This document shows, one piece after another, positions 9,298 through 20,832 of a stretch of 64,000 bases of DNA. The notes beneath the pieces were generated by a model. That model was not told where the DNA came from. It did no database searches and saw only the letters and a program-made list of their open reading frames with translations. Source of the stretch: Marmoricola sp. URHB0036 (GTDB taxonomy: Bacteria; Actinomycetota; Actinomycetes; Propionibacteriales; Nocardioidaceae); the NCBI RefSeq assembly GCF_000426045.1, contig NZ_AUEP01000015.1, positions 58,721 through 122,720 of the forward strand, given 5' to 3'. How positions within the stretch are numbered: the stretch's first letter is position 1; the number at the start of each line of letters is the position of its first letter. The position numbers and the translations under genes were made by a program.

Positions 9298-9422
9298 TTC
9301 GACCCGGCTTCGGCCCCTTCCGCGACACGCACCGCCCGGTGTGTGAACCCGGTCACTGCGCTGTGTCCTGTGACACGTAGACTCCGCGGCTGTCATCCCC
9401 AGACAGATCCCCGAGGAGAATC

Positions 9423-11735
<2,313 letters not shown>

Positions 11736-11745
11736 TTCCGCCGAG

Positions 11746-11848
11746 CGGGCAATTCTGGTTGCCCCGAGCACCCTGACCGGGCAGTTCTGGTTGGTTCGTC
11801 CAACCGAAACTGCCCGGTCAGTGCTTTCTGCCCAACCACAAGTGCCCG
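11746..11848. repeat. Palindromic cluster of four GGGCANTTCTGGTTG-type units
   Basis: Four related 16-mers: direct at 11746-11761 and 11778-11793, inverted at 11801-11816 and 11833-11848. The middle two form a hairpin with 21-bp arms (11774-11794 and 11800-11820), two mismatches and a TTCGT loop. It could terminate hppA transcription or be a REP-like element. Confidence 0.75.
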
Positions 11849-11884
11849 GTCGGCGAATTGACGGGGGCCGCTAGCGTGCGCGGT

Positions 11885-13363
11885 GTGGTGGACGAGAGTG
11901 GGTTGGCGGCCAGGTTGAGGGCGGCGCTGGTCGGGGCGGGGTTCACCTACGACGGCGTCGCCGCGGCGTTGGGTACGACGGCCCACACCGCGCTCTCGCG
12001 CAACGAGACCCTCCCCGGCCTCCGGGCCACGACCGGCGGAACACCTGTCGAGACGCTGACCCGGCTCTGGCTGCTCCAGGCGACCGTGCCGGTCAGCCGG
12101 GTCGAACAGGCACTGCCCGGGCTGCTCGACCCGCTGTGCACCGCCGGACTGCTCGAGCGATCGGTCGGCGAGGTCCGCGCGCGGGTCGACGTACGCCCCT
12201 ATGCCGCGGACGACCTCGACCTCTGGGTGGCCAGCGACCTCACCCCCGGTCTCGACGGGCAGCCCAACCGCGTCTCCGCCGACCACGTGCTGGGCATCAG
12301 CTCGGCCGCGACCTCGCTGGCCCAGCTGACCGTCCGCGAGCCGGTCGCCCGCTCCCTCGACCTCGGCACCGGCTGCGGCGTACAGGCGCTGCACCTCGCC
12401 TCCCACTCCGACCGGGTCCTGGCTACCGACGTGAACAAGCGGGCGCTGCGGCTGACCCGGTTCAACGCCGCGCTCAACGAGGTGGCCGACCGGATCGAGG
12501 TCCGCGAGGGCAGCTTCTTCGACCCGGTCGCGGACAACCAGTTCGACCTGGTCGCGACCAACCCGCCGTTCGTGATCTCCCCGGCGACGGGGGAGCAGCT
12601 GGTCTACCGCGACTCGGGACTGCCCGGCGACCGCGTGGTCGAGCACATCGTCCGGGGCGTCCCCGACCTGCTGACCGTGGGCGGTACGGCGCAGGTGCTG
12701 GCCAACTGGATGATCACCCGCGACCAGCCGTGGGACGAACGACTGGCCGGCTGGATCGACGGCTGCGACGCGTGGGTCGTGCAGCGCGAGGTCGTCGACC
12801 TGCCGACGTACGTCGAGCTGTGGCTCAAGGACGCCGGTCTGCACGGCGGGCCGGAGTACCACCAGCGCTACGACACCTGGCTCTCCTGGTTCGACGAGCA
12901 GGGCGCGGAGGCGGTCGGCTTCGGCTGGATCAACCTCCGTCGCGTGCTCACCGGCGACCCGACGCTGCGCTTCGAGGACTGGCCGTACGACGTCGAGCAG
13001 CCCATCGGTCCGGAGGTCACCGATCTCTTCACCCGCATCGAGTCGCTCCGCGGGTGGGACGACGACCGGCTCGGGGCTGCCCGGCTGGTCGCCCGTCCGG
13101 ACCTCCGGCAGGAGACGTACGGCGCCCCGGGGGCCGAGGACCCCTCGGAGATCGTGCTCCGCCAGCAGCGACTCGTACGCCGGGCCCGGCAGGTCGACAC
13201 CGCCGAGGCGGCCCTCGTCGGTGCCTGCGACGGCGAGCTCACGACCGACCAGATCCTCGCTGCCCTGGGCCAGCTGCTCGACCAGGACCCGGCCGACCTG
13301 CGTGCGTCGTACCTCCCCGTGGTGCGCGACCTCATCACCGAGGGTTTCCTCGACCTATCCTGA
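11885..13363 (+). CDS. N5-glutamine methyltransferase-like SAM-dependent methyltransferase
   Basis: 492-aa protein. The N-terminal 130 residues are a helical domain; the class I methyltransferase core has DLGTGCGVQALHLA (about 157) for SAM binding, ATDVNKRAL, and VATNPPF (about 217), the NPPY-type motif of enzymes that methylate planar nitrogens such as HemK/PrmC. A C-terminal extension of about 170 residues with a winged-helix-like end (DQILAALGQLL) is seen in actinobacterial relatives. The frame opens at TTG 11858, but a TAGCGT -10 at 11872-11877 seven bases before GTG 11885 argues for a leaderless start there. Substrate unknown. Confidence 0.82.
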   Translation: MVDESGLAARLRAALVGAGFTYDGVAAALGTTAHTALSRNETLPGLRATTGGTPVETLTRLWLLQATVPVSRVEQALPGLLDPLCTAGLLERSVGEVRARVDVRPYAADDLDLWVASDLTPGLDGQPNRVSADHVLGISSAATSLAQLTVREPVARSLDLGTGCGVQALHLASHSDRVLATDVNKRALRLTRFNAALNEVADRIEVREGSFFDPVADNQFDLVATNPPFVISPATGEQLVYRDSGLPGDRVVEHIVRGVPDLLTVGGTAQVLANWMITRDQPWDERLAGWIDGCDAWVVQREVVDLPTYVELWLKDAGLHGGPEYHQRYDTWLSWFDEQGAEAVGFGWINLRRVLTGDPTLRFEDWPYDVEQPIGPEVTDLFTRIESLRGWDDDRLGAARLVARPDLRQETYGAPGAEDPSEIVLRQQRLVRRARQVDTAEAALVGACDGELTTDQILAALGQLLDQDPADLRASYLPVVRDLITEGFLDLS

Positions 13364-13370
13364 GCCGCTG

Positions 13371-14306
13371 GTGGACTTCGCACACGGAGCACCGGTCGCA
13401 GGTGACCTCGACGTCGAGTGGAGCCACGGCGTTCCGCGTGGCGGGGCGGATCCGGGGCCACCCATCCAGGTCCACGAGTACGACGAGCACACGATCATCC
13501 TGAGGCAGAGCAAGAGCACCCACTACGAGGCGCCTTTCCTGTACCTGCTGATGGGCAACGACCGCGCGGTGCTGTTCGACACCGGTGCCACGCCCGACCC
13601 GGCGGTGTTCCCGTTGCGCGAGACCGTCGACCGGCTGCTCGCGTCGTGGCAGGCGCGGAACGGACGACCGGACCACCACCTGGTCGTCGCCCACTCCCAC
13701 GCCCACGGGGACCACGTCGCCGCCGACGAACAGTTCGCCAGCCGGGCCGACACCACCGTGGTCGGGCACGACCCGATGGCCGTCCAGCAGTTCTTCGGGT
13801 TCGCGTCCTGGCCGGAGGAGGTGGTGCAGCTCGACCTCGGCGGGCGCGTGCTGGAGGTCACCGGCATCCCCGGTCACCACCCCGCCTCGATCGCGGTCTT
13901 CGACCCGTGGACCGGGTTTCTGCTGACCGGCGACAGCGTCTACCCCGGCCGGCTGTACGCCGACGACATGACCGACTTCCTCGCCAGCGCCGAGCGACTC
14001 GTCGAGCTCGCGGCCGCCCGTCCGGTGCGCCACGTGATGGGCTGCCACATCGAGATGACCCGGACGCCCGGTCGGGACTATCCGATCGGCACGACGTACC
14101 AGCCCGACGAGCCGCCGCTGCAGCTGGCGCCCGACCGACTGCTCGCGGTCCGCGACGCCGCCCGGGCAGCCACCGCGCGACCAGGCGTGCACGTCTTCCC
14201 GGACTTCCTGATCTTCAACGGGACCGGCCCGACCGCGATGCCGAGGCTGATGCTGCGCACCCTGCGCCAACGACTGGCGGCCCGTTGGGGGCGCCTGACG
14301 TCCTGA
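13371..14306 (+). CDS. Metallo-beta-lactamase-fold hydrolase
   Basis: 311-aa MBL-fold protein. The metal motif HSHAHGDH lies at about 104-111; further ligands are the His in GHH (about 164), the Asp of LLTGDSVYPG (about 185) and CHIEM (about 225). The family hydrolyses thioesters, lactones and many other bonds, so no substrate can be named. It starts eight bases after the methyltransferase stop and may be co-transcribed, although a TATCCT at 13356-13361 could give it its own promoter. A large hairpin follows. Confidence 0.85.
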   Translation: MDFAHGAPVAGDLDVEWSHGVPRGGADPGPPIQVHEYDEHTIILRQSKSTHYEAPFLYLLMGNDRAVLFDTGATPDPAVFPLRETVDRLLASWQARNGRPDHHLVVAHSHAHGDHVAADEQFASRADTTVVGHDPMAVQQFFGFASWPEEVVQLDLGGRVLEVTGIPGHHPASIAVFDPWTGFLLTGDSVYPGRLYADDMTDFLASAERLVELAAARPVRHVMGCHIEMTRTPGRDYPIGTTYQPDEPPLQLAPDRLLAVRDAARAATARPGVHVFPDFLIFNGTGPTAMPRLMLRTLRQRLAARWGRLTS

Positions 14307-14307
14307 G

Positions 14308-14358
14308 CCGGTCGTCGAAGACCTGCAGACCCCGCGCCTGCAGGTCTTCCGCGACCGG
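14308..14358. terminator. Long perfect hairpin after the MBL gene
   Basis: Inner arms GAAGACCTGCAG (14317-14328) and CTGCAGGTCTTC (14338-14349) are perfect; outer arms CCGGTCG and CGACCGG extend the stem. No U-tract, which is usual for actinobacterial intrinsic terminators. Confidence 0.6.
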
Positions 14359-14504
14359 TCGAACAGGACACCCCACGCTAGTCCCGTTGCGGCCGGACCG
14401 CATCACGTCGTCGGGCTGTCCCTGGCCCGACACCCCCCGAGAGCAGTCCGGCGGACCGGAAAAATCGGTCGCGCCGACAGCGCTCCGCTCCGTAGCGTGA
14501 GGCG

Positions 14505-16220
14505 GTGCGCGACCTCCCCCTCCACCATCCCGGCACCGCCGACCACCGGTCGGCGGGGCGACTGCTGTGGTGGCTGGCCAAGGGCCAGTGGCACACCTTG
14601 GTGCTGGGGATGCTGTTCGGCATCGTCTGGATGAGCGCGCAGGCTGTGCTGCCGGCGGTGATCGGGCGCGCGATCGACAAGGGCGTGGCGGCGAAGGACT
14701 CCCAGGAGCTGCTGACGTACGCCGGCCTGATGTTCGCGATCGGATTGGTGCAAGCAGCCGCCGGCATCATGCGCCACCGCTTCGCGGTCACCAACTGGCT
14801 GACCGCTGCCTACCGCACCGTCCAGCTGGTCGGCCGCCAGGCGGTGACCCTGGGTGGCACCCTGCCGCGCAGGGTGTCGACGGGCGAGGTGGTCGCGATC
14901 GGTACCTCGGACCTCGAGCACCTCGGGAACCTGATGGACGTCAGTGCCCGGTTCGCCGGCGCCATCGTCTCGTTCGTGATCGTGGCCGTCATCCTGCTGC
15001 AGACCTCGGTCACGCTCGGGCTGGTCGTGCTGATCGGCGTACCCCTGCTGATGCTGCTGGTCGGCCCGTTGCTCAAGCCGCTCCAGGTGCGAAGCACCCA
15101 CCAGCGCGAGCTGATGGGCTCACTGTCCAACACGGCCAGCGACATCGTCTCCGGCCTCCGGGTGCTGCGCGGCATCGGCGGCGAGCAGGTCTTCCACGGC
15201 CGCTACGAGCGTGAGTCCCAGACCACGCGCCGCGCCGGCGTCGAGGTGGCCAGGTTGCAGTCCGTGCTCGATGCGCTCCAGGTGTTCCTGCCCGGTGTCT
15301 TCGTCGTGCTGGTGGTGTGGATCGGCGCCCGCTACGCGGTCGAGGGCAGGATCTCGGCCGGTGAGCTGGTCGCGTTCTACGGTTACTCGGCGTTCCTGAT
15401 GATCCCGCTGCGCACGGCCACGGAGTACTTCAACCGGCTGATCCGCGCCCGCGTCGCCGCCCAGCGCGTCTGCCGCGTGCTCGCGCTGACCAGCGACCAC
15501 CCGGACCCCGAGCACCCCTCCGCTTCTCCGCCGGTGGGCTCGCCGCTGCGCGACCTGCGCACCGGTCTCAGGGTCGCTCCCGGCTCGCTCGTCGCCATCG
15601 TCAGCGAGCGTCCCGACGAGTCGGCCGCCCTGGCCGAGCGGCTGGGACTGACCGGCGCCGAGAGCGACGCCGACGTGCTGCTGGGCGACGTACCCCTCGC
15701 GTGCCTCACCCGTGAGGAGGTACGCCGACGGGTCGTCGTCTCGGACACCGCGGCGGCCCTGTTCTCCGGCCGCCTCGGCGACCGCCTCGACGTCAGTGGG
15801 CACGGTGACGTCGCGCGGGCAATGGAGACGGCATCCGCCGCCGACGTCCTCGACGGCCTCCCGGACGGCTTCGACTCCTGGGTGGCGGAGAAGGGCCGCA
15901 CGTTCTCCGGAGGGCAACGGCAACGGCTGGTGCTCGTGCGTGCACTGACCCTCGCCCCCGAGGTGCTCGTCCTCGTCGAGCCGACCTCCGCGGTCGACGC
16001 CCACACCGAGGCCCGGATCGCCGCCCGGCTCCGCGCCCACCGTGCCGGCCGGATCACGGTCGTGACCTCGAGCAGCCCGCTGGTGCTCGGGGCGGTCGAC
16101 GAGGTGGCCTTCCTCCAGCAGGGACGCATCGTTGCCACCGGTCGCCACGAGGACCTGCTCGACGAGGTCCCCGACTACCGGATGGTCGTGACCCGCGAGT
16201 CCGAGGCGATGACGTCGTGA
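14505..16220 (+). CDS. ABC exporter half-transporter with degenerate nucleotide site
   Basis: 571-aa membrane-plus-ATPase subunit. Six predicted helices occupy about 20-310 (ABC type 1 exporter fold). In the ATPase domain the Walker A is lost: the expected GxxGxGKS is SERPDESAAL (about 367) without Lys. Walker B reads LVLVEPTSAVD, with Pro at the catalytic Glu position, while the signature FSGGQRQRL is intact. This is the non-catalytic half of a heterodimer with the next gene, which supplies the missing residues. It starts at GTG 14505, six bases after TAGCGT, a leaderless arrangement. It overlaps the partner by 4 bp. Confidence 0.9.
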   Translation: MRDLPLHHPGTADHRSAGRLLWWLAKGQWHTLVLGMLFGIVWMSAQAVLPAVIGRAIDKGVAAKDSQELLTYAGLMFAIGLVQAAAGIMRHRFAVTNWLTAAYRTVQLVGRQAVTLGGTLPRRVSTGEVVAIGTSDLEHLGNLMDVSARFAGAIVSFVIVAVILLQTSVTLGLVVLIGVPLLMLLVGPLLKPLQVRSTHQRELMGSLSNTASDIVSGLRVLRGIGGEQVFHGRYERESQTTRRAGVEVARLQSVLDALQVFLPGVFVVLVVWIGARYAVEGRISAGELVAFYGYSAFLMIPLRTATEYFNRLIRARVAAQRVCRVLALTSDHPDPEHPSASPPVGSPLRDLRTGLRVAPGSLVAIVSERPDESAALAERLGLTGAESDADVLLGDVPLACLTREEVRRRVVVSDTAAALFSGRLGDRLDVSGHGDVARAMETASAADVLDGLPDGFDSWVAEKGRTFSGGQRQRLVLVRALTLAPEVLVLVEPTSAVDAHTEARIAARLRAHRAGRITVVTSSSPLVLGAVDEVAFLQQGRIVATGRHEDLLDEVPDYRMVVTRESEAMTS

Positions 16221-17974
16221 AGGCGCCGGACACCACGTCGCTGCCGGTCGCGAACGGCCGGTCCGTACGCCGCTACGCACGCACCATCGCGCGCCAGTAC
16301 CCCCGGATGCTCTGGACTGCGTTGGTGCTGCACGTCCTGGCGGCGCTGGCCGGGTTGGCGGCGCCGCGACTGATCGGCGACCTCGTCGAGTCCGTGCAGG
16401 AGGGCACCACCGTCCACCACGTCGACCGGGTCATCGCCGTGCTGGCGGCGTTCCTGGTCGCCCAGACGGTGCTGACCCGCTACGCGCGCTACGTCAGCCA
16501 GGCGCTCGGCGAGCAGGTGCTGGCCGAGCTGCGCGAGGACTTCGTCGCGAACACGCTGGCCCTGCCCGTCGGCGTCGTCGAGTCGGCCGGCTCCGGCGAC
16601 CTGCTCACCCGCACCGGTCGCGACATCGACCAGCTGGGCTGGTCGGTGCGCTGGGCGTTGCCCGAGTGGACCATCGCCGTGGTGACCGCCGTGGTCACCT
16701 TCGTGGCCGCGCTGAGCGTCGGCCTGTGGGTGGCGATCCCGTGCCTGCTCGGCCTGCCTCCGCTCGTCATCGGCCTGCGCTGGTACCTCGCCCGGGCCAA
16801 GGACGGCTACCTGCGCGAGGGAGCGTCGTACTCACGCATCAACGCCACCCTGACCGAGACCGTCGAGGGGGCGCGCACCGTCGAGGCGCTCGGACTCGCC
16901 GAGGAGCGCATCGCGACCATCGACGACGACATCAGCGAGTCGTACGCCGCTGAGAAGTACACCCTCTACCTGCGCACGGTCTTCTTCCCGAGCATGGAGC
17001 TGTCCTACCTGATCCCCACGGTCTGCACACTCCTCCTTGGTGGCTACCTCTACATGCAGGGCACCGTCTCGCTGGGCGACGTCACTGCGGCCACCCTCTA
17101 CGTGCAGATGCTGATCGACCCGGTCGACCGGATCGTGTCCATCCTCGACGAGCTCCAGCTCGGTGCCGCGTCGCTGGCCCGGCTGCTCGGGGTGGCCGAG
17201 GTCCCCGACGACCGGGAGGTGACCGGACACCAGCCGGAGGGTGAGGAGCTGGTCGCGCAGGACGTGCGGTTCTCCTACGTCGACGGCCGCGACGTGCTGC
17301 ACGGCGTGGACCTCGACGTCGCCCCCGGGGAGCGGATCGCGATGGTCGGTCCCTCCGGTGCCGGCAAGTCGACGCTGGGTCGACTGCTGGCGGGCATCCA
17401 CCCGCCCCGGGCGGGCAGTGTCGAGCTCGGTGGCGTCGGCCTGGTCGAGATGGCACTCCCGGTGCTGCGCAGGCACGTCGCCCTCGTCACCCAGGAGCAC
17501 CACGTCTTCGTCGGCACCCTGCGCGAGAACCTCGCCCTGGCGGCGCCACCGGGTGCCACCGACGACGACATCCGTGAGGCTCTCGACGCCGTGGACGCGC
17601 TCGGCTGGGTCCTCGACCTGCCGGACGAGCTGGACACGGTGGTCGGCTCGGGCGGCCGGGCGTTGACGGCTGCGCAGGCACAGCAGGTCGCGCTCGCCCG
17701 GCTGGTGCTGGCCGACCCGCACACCCTGGTCCTCGACGAGGCGACCTCGCTGATCGACCCGCGCTCGGCCCGTCACCTCGAGCGATCGCTGGCGGCGGTG
17801 CTGCACGGGCGGACGGTCATCGCGATCGCCCACCGCTTGTTCTCGGCCCACGACGCCGACCGGGTCGCAGTGGTCGAGGACGGCCGTATCTCCGAGCTCG
17901 GCTCGCACGACGAGCTGGTCGCCGCCGGTGGCTCCTACGCCGCGCTGTGGGACAGCTGGAACGGCAAGCACTGA
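16217..17974 (+). CDS. ABC exporter half-transporter, catalytic partner
   Basis: 585-aa membrane-plus-ATPase subunit. Walker A GPSGAGKSTLGRLL (about 377), Q-loop VTQEHH and Walker B LVLDEATSLID with catalytic Glu are intact, followed by the switch His in IAHRL. The signature is degraded to LTAAQAQQ in place of LSGGQ. With the upstream gene it therefore forms one composite working ATP site, from this Walker A/B and the partner's signature, and one dead site. Likely a drug or lipid exporter; cargo unknown. The GTG start overlaps the partner's stop (GTGA). Confidence 0.92.
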   Translation: MKAPDTTSLPVANGRSVRRYARTIARQYPRMLWTALVLHVLAALAGLAAPRLIGDLVESVQEGTTVHHVDRVIAVLAAFLVAQTVLTRYARYVSQALGEQVLAELREDFVANTLALPVGVVESAGSGDLLTRTGRDIDQLGWSVRWALPEWTIAVVTAVVTFVAALSVGLWVAIPCLLGLPPLVIGLRWYLARAKDGYLREGASYSRINATLTETVEGARTVEALGLAEERIATIDDDISESYAAEKYTLYLRTVFFPSMELSYLIPTVCTLLLGGYLYMQGTVSLGDVTAATLYVQMLIDPVDRIVSILDELQLGAASLARLLGVAEVPDDREVTGHQPEGEELVAQDVRFSYVDGRDVLHGVDLDVAPGERIAMVGPSGAGKSTLGRLLAGIHPPRAGSVELGGVGLVEMALPVLRRHVALVTQEHHVFVGTLRENLALAAPPGATDDDIREALDAVDALGWVLDLPDELDTVVGSGGRALTAAQAQQVALARLVLADPHTLVLDEATSLIDPRSARHLERSLAAVLHGRTVIAIAHRLFSAHDADRVAVVEDGRISELGSHDELVAAGGSYAALWDSWNGKH

Positions 17975-18000
17975 GCCCCCGAAGTCGCGAAGTAGACCAG

Positions 18001-18034
18001 TGCCGGGGATCCCGGCCCCTTCGGGGCCCCGGCA
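18001..18034 (+). terminator. Hairpin terminator after ABC genes
   Basis: TGCCGGGG (18001-18008) pairs with CCCCGGCA (18027-18034) around an inner GCCCC/GGGGC stem with a TTC loop. It lies 26 bp past the ABC stop and before topA. Confidence 0.55.
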
Positions 18035-18134
18035 CCCCGCAGTGGACGGGTGTCAGGGACCGTTGCGGCGACGCGCTACCTTGACGGGGCCCCACGGGTC
18101 GCCCCGCGGGGCATTCAGTGCAACGCAGCAAAGG

Positions 18135-20831
18135 ATGAGTAACAGAGAAGTGGCACACAAGCTCGTCATCGTCGAGTCACCGGCCAAGGCCCGCACCATC
18201 GAGGGCTACCTGGGCCGGGGCTACGTCGTGGAGTCCTCCATCGGGCACATCCGCGACCTGCCGCAGAGCGCCGCCGACATCCCGGCCAAGCTCAAGGGCG
18301 AGCCGTGGGCCCGTCTCGGCGTCGACGTCGACAACAACTTCGAGCCGGTCTACGTCGTCGCCCGCGACAAGAAGTCGCACATGACCAAGCTCAAGGGCCT
18401 GCTCAAGGACGCCGACGAGCTCTACCTCGCCACCGACGAGGACCGCGAGGGTGAAGCAATTGCGTGGCACCTGCTCGACGAGCTGAAGCCCAAGGTCCCG
18501 GTGCACCGGATGGTCTTCCACGAGATCACCCCGGCGGCGATCAATGCGGCCGTCGAGAACCCGCGTGAGATCGACATGGACCTCGTCGAGGCCCAGGAGG
18601 CGCGTCGCATCCTCGACCGCCTCTACGGCTACGAGGTCAGTCCCGTGCTGTGGCGCAAGGTGATGTCCGGTCTCTCCGCCGGGCGGGTGCAGTCGGTCGC
18701 GACGCGGCTCGTGGTCGACCGGGAGCGCGAACGGATGAAGTTCCGCGTCGCGTCGTACTGGGATCTCGAGGGCACCTTCGACGCCGGCGAGAAGCACGAC
18801 CAGCGGATGTTCCCGGCCCGGCTCCACTCGGTCGACGAGACCCGCGTGGCGCGTGGCTCCGACTTCGGCCAGGACGGTGAGCTCAAGCCCAACGCCAAGG
18901 TCGTGCACCTGACCAAGAGTCGGGCCGAGGCCCTGGCCAGTGGCCTGCACGACACCGAGTTCGCCGTGCGCTCGGTGGAGTCCAAGCCCTACACCCGCCG
19001 CCCCTACGCACCCTTCCGTACGACGACCATGCAGCAGGAGGCCAGCCGCAAGCTCGGCTTCAGTGCCTCCTCCACCATGTCGGTGGCGCAGCGTCTCTAC
19101 GAGAACGGCTTCATCACCTACATGCGCACCGACTCCACGACGCTCTCGGAGACCGCCATCTCCGCGGCTCGGAGCCAGGCCCGTGATCTCTACGGACCGG
19201 AGTACGTCCCCGACGCCCCGCGCATCTACGCCTCGAAGGTGAAGAACGCGCAGGAGGCACACGAGGCGATCCGTCCTGCCGGTGACTCCTTCCGTACGCC
19301 GGCCCAGACCGGCCTGACCGGCGACCAGTTCCGCCTCTACGAGTTGATCTGGATGCGCACCATCGCCTCGCAGATGAAGGACGCACTCGGCAACTCGGTG
19401 ACGATCCGGCTGGGTGGTGTCGCCAGCACCGGCGAGGACGTCGTCTTCTCAGCGAGTGGTCGGGTGATCACCTTCCACGGGTTCCTGAAGGCCTACGTCG
19501 AGGGCAGCGACGACGACAGCGCCACCGACGACCAGGAGACGCGACTGCCCAACGTGAGCGAGGGCGACGCGGTCAACGCGGCGGCGATCCGGGCCGAGGG
19601 CCACTCGACCAAGCCGCCGGCCCGCTACACCGAGGCGACGCTGATCAAGGAGCTCGAGGAGCGCGAGATCGGCCGGCCGTCGACGTACGCCTCGATCATC
19701 GGCACCATCCTCAACCGCGGCTACGTCTACAAGAAGGGGACCGCGCTCGTCCCTGCCTGGCTGGCGTTCTCGGTGATCCGGTTGCTCGAGGAGCACTTCG
19801 CGCGGCTGGTGTCCTACGAGTTCACCGCCGGCATGGAGGACATCCTCGACGAGATCGCCGGCGGGCGGCGCGACCGCAACACCGAGCTGGCCGAGTTCTA
19901 CTTCGGCAGCGGCCAGGTGGAGGGGCTCAAGGAGCTGGTCACCGAGCTCGGCGAGATCGACGCCAAGGAGCTGGCCACCTTCCCGATCCCGGGGCCGGAC
20001 GGCAGCGACAGCGGGATCGCGCTGCGCGTCGGCAAGTACGGCCCCTACCTCGAGGGTCCCGGCGACGACGGCACCCCGGCGGCCAAGAAGGCCAACGTTC
20101 CCGACGACCTGCCGCCCGACGAGCTCACCCTCGAGAAGGCCAAGGAGCTCCTCGCCAACCCGGCCGGTGAGGAGATCCCGCTCGGCACCCATCCGGAGAC
20201 CGGGCTGGAGATCGTGGCCAAGAACGGCCGCTACGGTCCCTACGTCACCGAGCTGCTGCCCGAGGACGCGCCCAAGAAGGCCAAGCCGCGCACCGGCTCG
20301 TTGTTCAAGGACATGTCGCTGGACACGATCACCCTCGAGCAGGCGGTCAAGCTGCTGTCGCTGCCCAGGGTGGTCGGCGTCGACAGCGAGGGCACCGAGA
20401 TCACCGCGCAGAACGGCCGCTACGGCCCCTACCTCAAGCGCGGCACCGACTCGCGCTCGCTGGAGACCGAGCAGCAGCTCTTCGACATCACCCTCGACGA
20501 GGCCCTGCGCATCTACGCCCAGCCCAAGCAGCGTGGACGGGGCGCCTCTGCGACGGCGCCGCTCAAGGAGCTCGGCAACGACCCCGTCTCCGGAGCCCCG
20601 GTCGTGGTGAAGGCCGGCCGGTTCGGTGAGTACGTCACGGACGGTGAGTACAACGCCACTCTCCGCAAGGACGACTCCGTCGAGGCGATCACCCTCGAGC
20701 GGGCGGCCGAGCTGTTGGCCGAGCGGCGGGCCAAGGGGCCGGCCAAGAAGACCGCCAAGCGGGGCGCGAAGAAGTCCAGCGCCAAGAAGACCACCAAGAA
20801 GACCGCGAAGAAGACCGCCAAGAAGAGCTGA
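18135..20831 (+). CDS. topA: DNA topoisomerase I
   Basis: 898-aa type IA topoisomerase that relaxes negative supercoils. The TOPRIM start is KLVIVESPAKARTIEGYLG, with ATDEDREGEAIAWHL (about 97-111) binding Mg. The catalytic Tyr lies in GFITYMRTDST (about 335). The C-terminus holds three or four actinobacterial topoisomerase C-domain repeats recognisable by NGRYGPYVTELLPED and NGRYGPYLKRGTD, ending in a Lys-rich tail (AKKTAKRGAKKSSAKKTTKK). ATG 18135 is chosen; GTG 18150 (VAHKLVIVE) is a real alternative with a purine-rich site before it. Confidence 0.96.
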   Translation: MSNREVAHKLVIVESPAKARTIEGYLGRGYVVESSIGHIRDLPQSAADIPAKLKGEPWARLGVDVDNNFEPVYVVARDKKSHMTKLKGLLKDADELYLATDEDREGEAIAWHLLDELKPKVPVHRMVFHEITPAAINAAVENPREIDMDLVEAQEARRILDRLYGYEVSPVLWRKVMSGLSAGRVQSVATRLVVDRERERMKFRVASYWDLEGTFDAGEKHDQRMFPARLHSVDETRVARGSDFGQDGELKPNAKVVHLTKSRAEALASGLHDTEFAVRSVESKPYTRRPYAPFRTTTMQQEASRKLGFSASSTMSVAQRLYENGFITYMRTDSTTLSETAISAARSQARDLYGPEYVPDAPRIYASKVKNAQEAHEAIRPAGDSFRTPAQTGLTGDQFRLYELIWMRTIASQMKDALGNSVTIRLGGVASTGEDVVFSASGRVITFHGFLKAYVEGSDDDSATDDQETRLPNVSEGDAVNAAAIRAEGHSTKPPARYTEATLIKELEEREIGRPSTYASIIGTILNRGYVYKKGTALVPAWLAFSVIRLLEEHFARLVSYEFTAGMEDILDEIAGGRRDRNTELAEFYFGSGQVEGLKELVTELGEIDAKELATFPIPGPDGSDSGIALRVGKYGPYLEGPGDDGTPAAKKANVPDDLPPDELTLEKAKELLANPAGEEIPLGTHPETGLEIVAKNGRYGPYVTELLPEDAPKKAKPRTGSLFKDMSLDTITLEQAVKLLSLPRVVGVDSEGTEITAQNGRYGPYLKRGTDSRSLETEQQLFDITLDEALRIYAQPKQRGRGASATAPLKELGNDPVSGAPVVVKAGRFGEYVTDGEYNATLRKDDSVEAITLERAAELLAERRAKGPAKKTAKRGAKKSSAKKTTKKTAKKTAKKS

Positions 20832-20832
20832 C

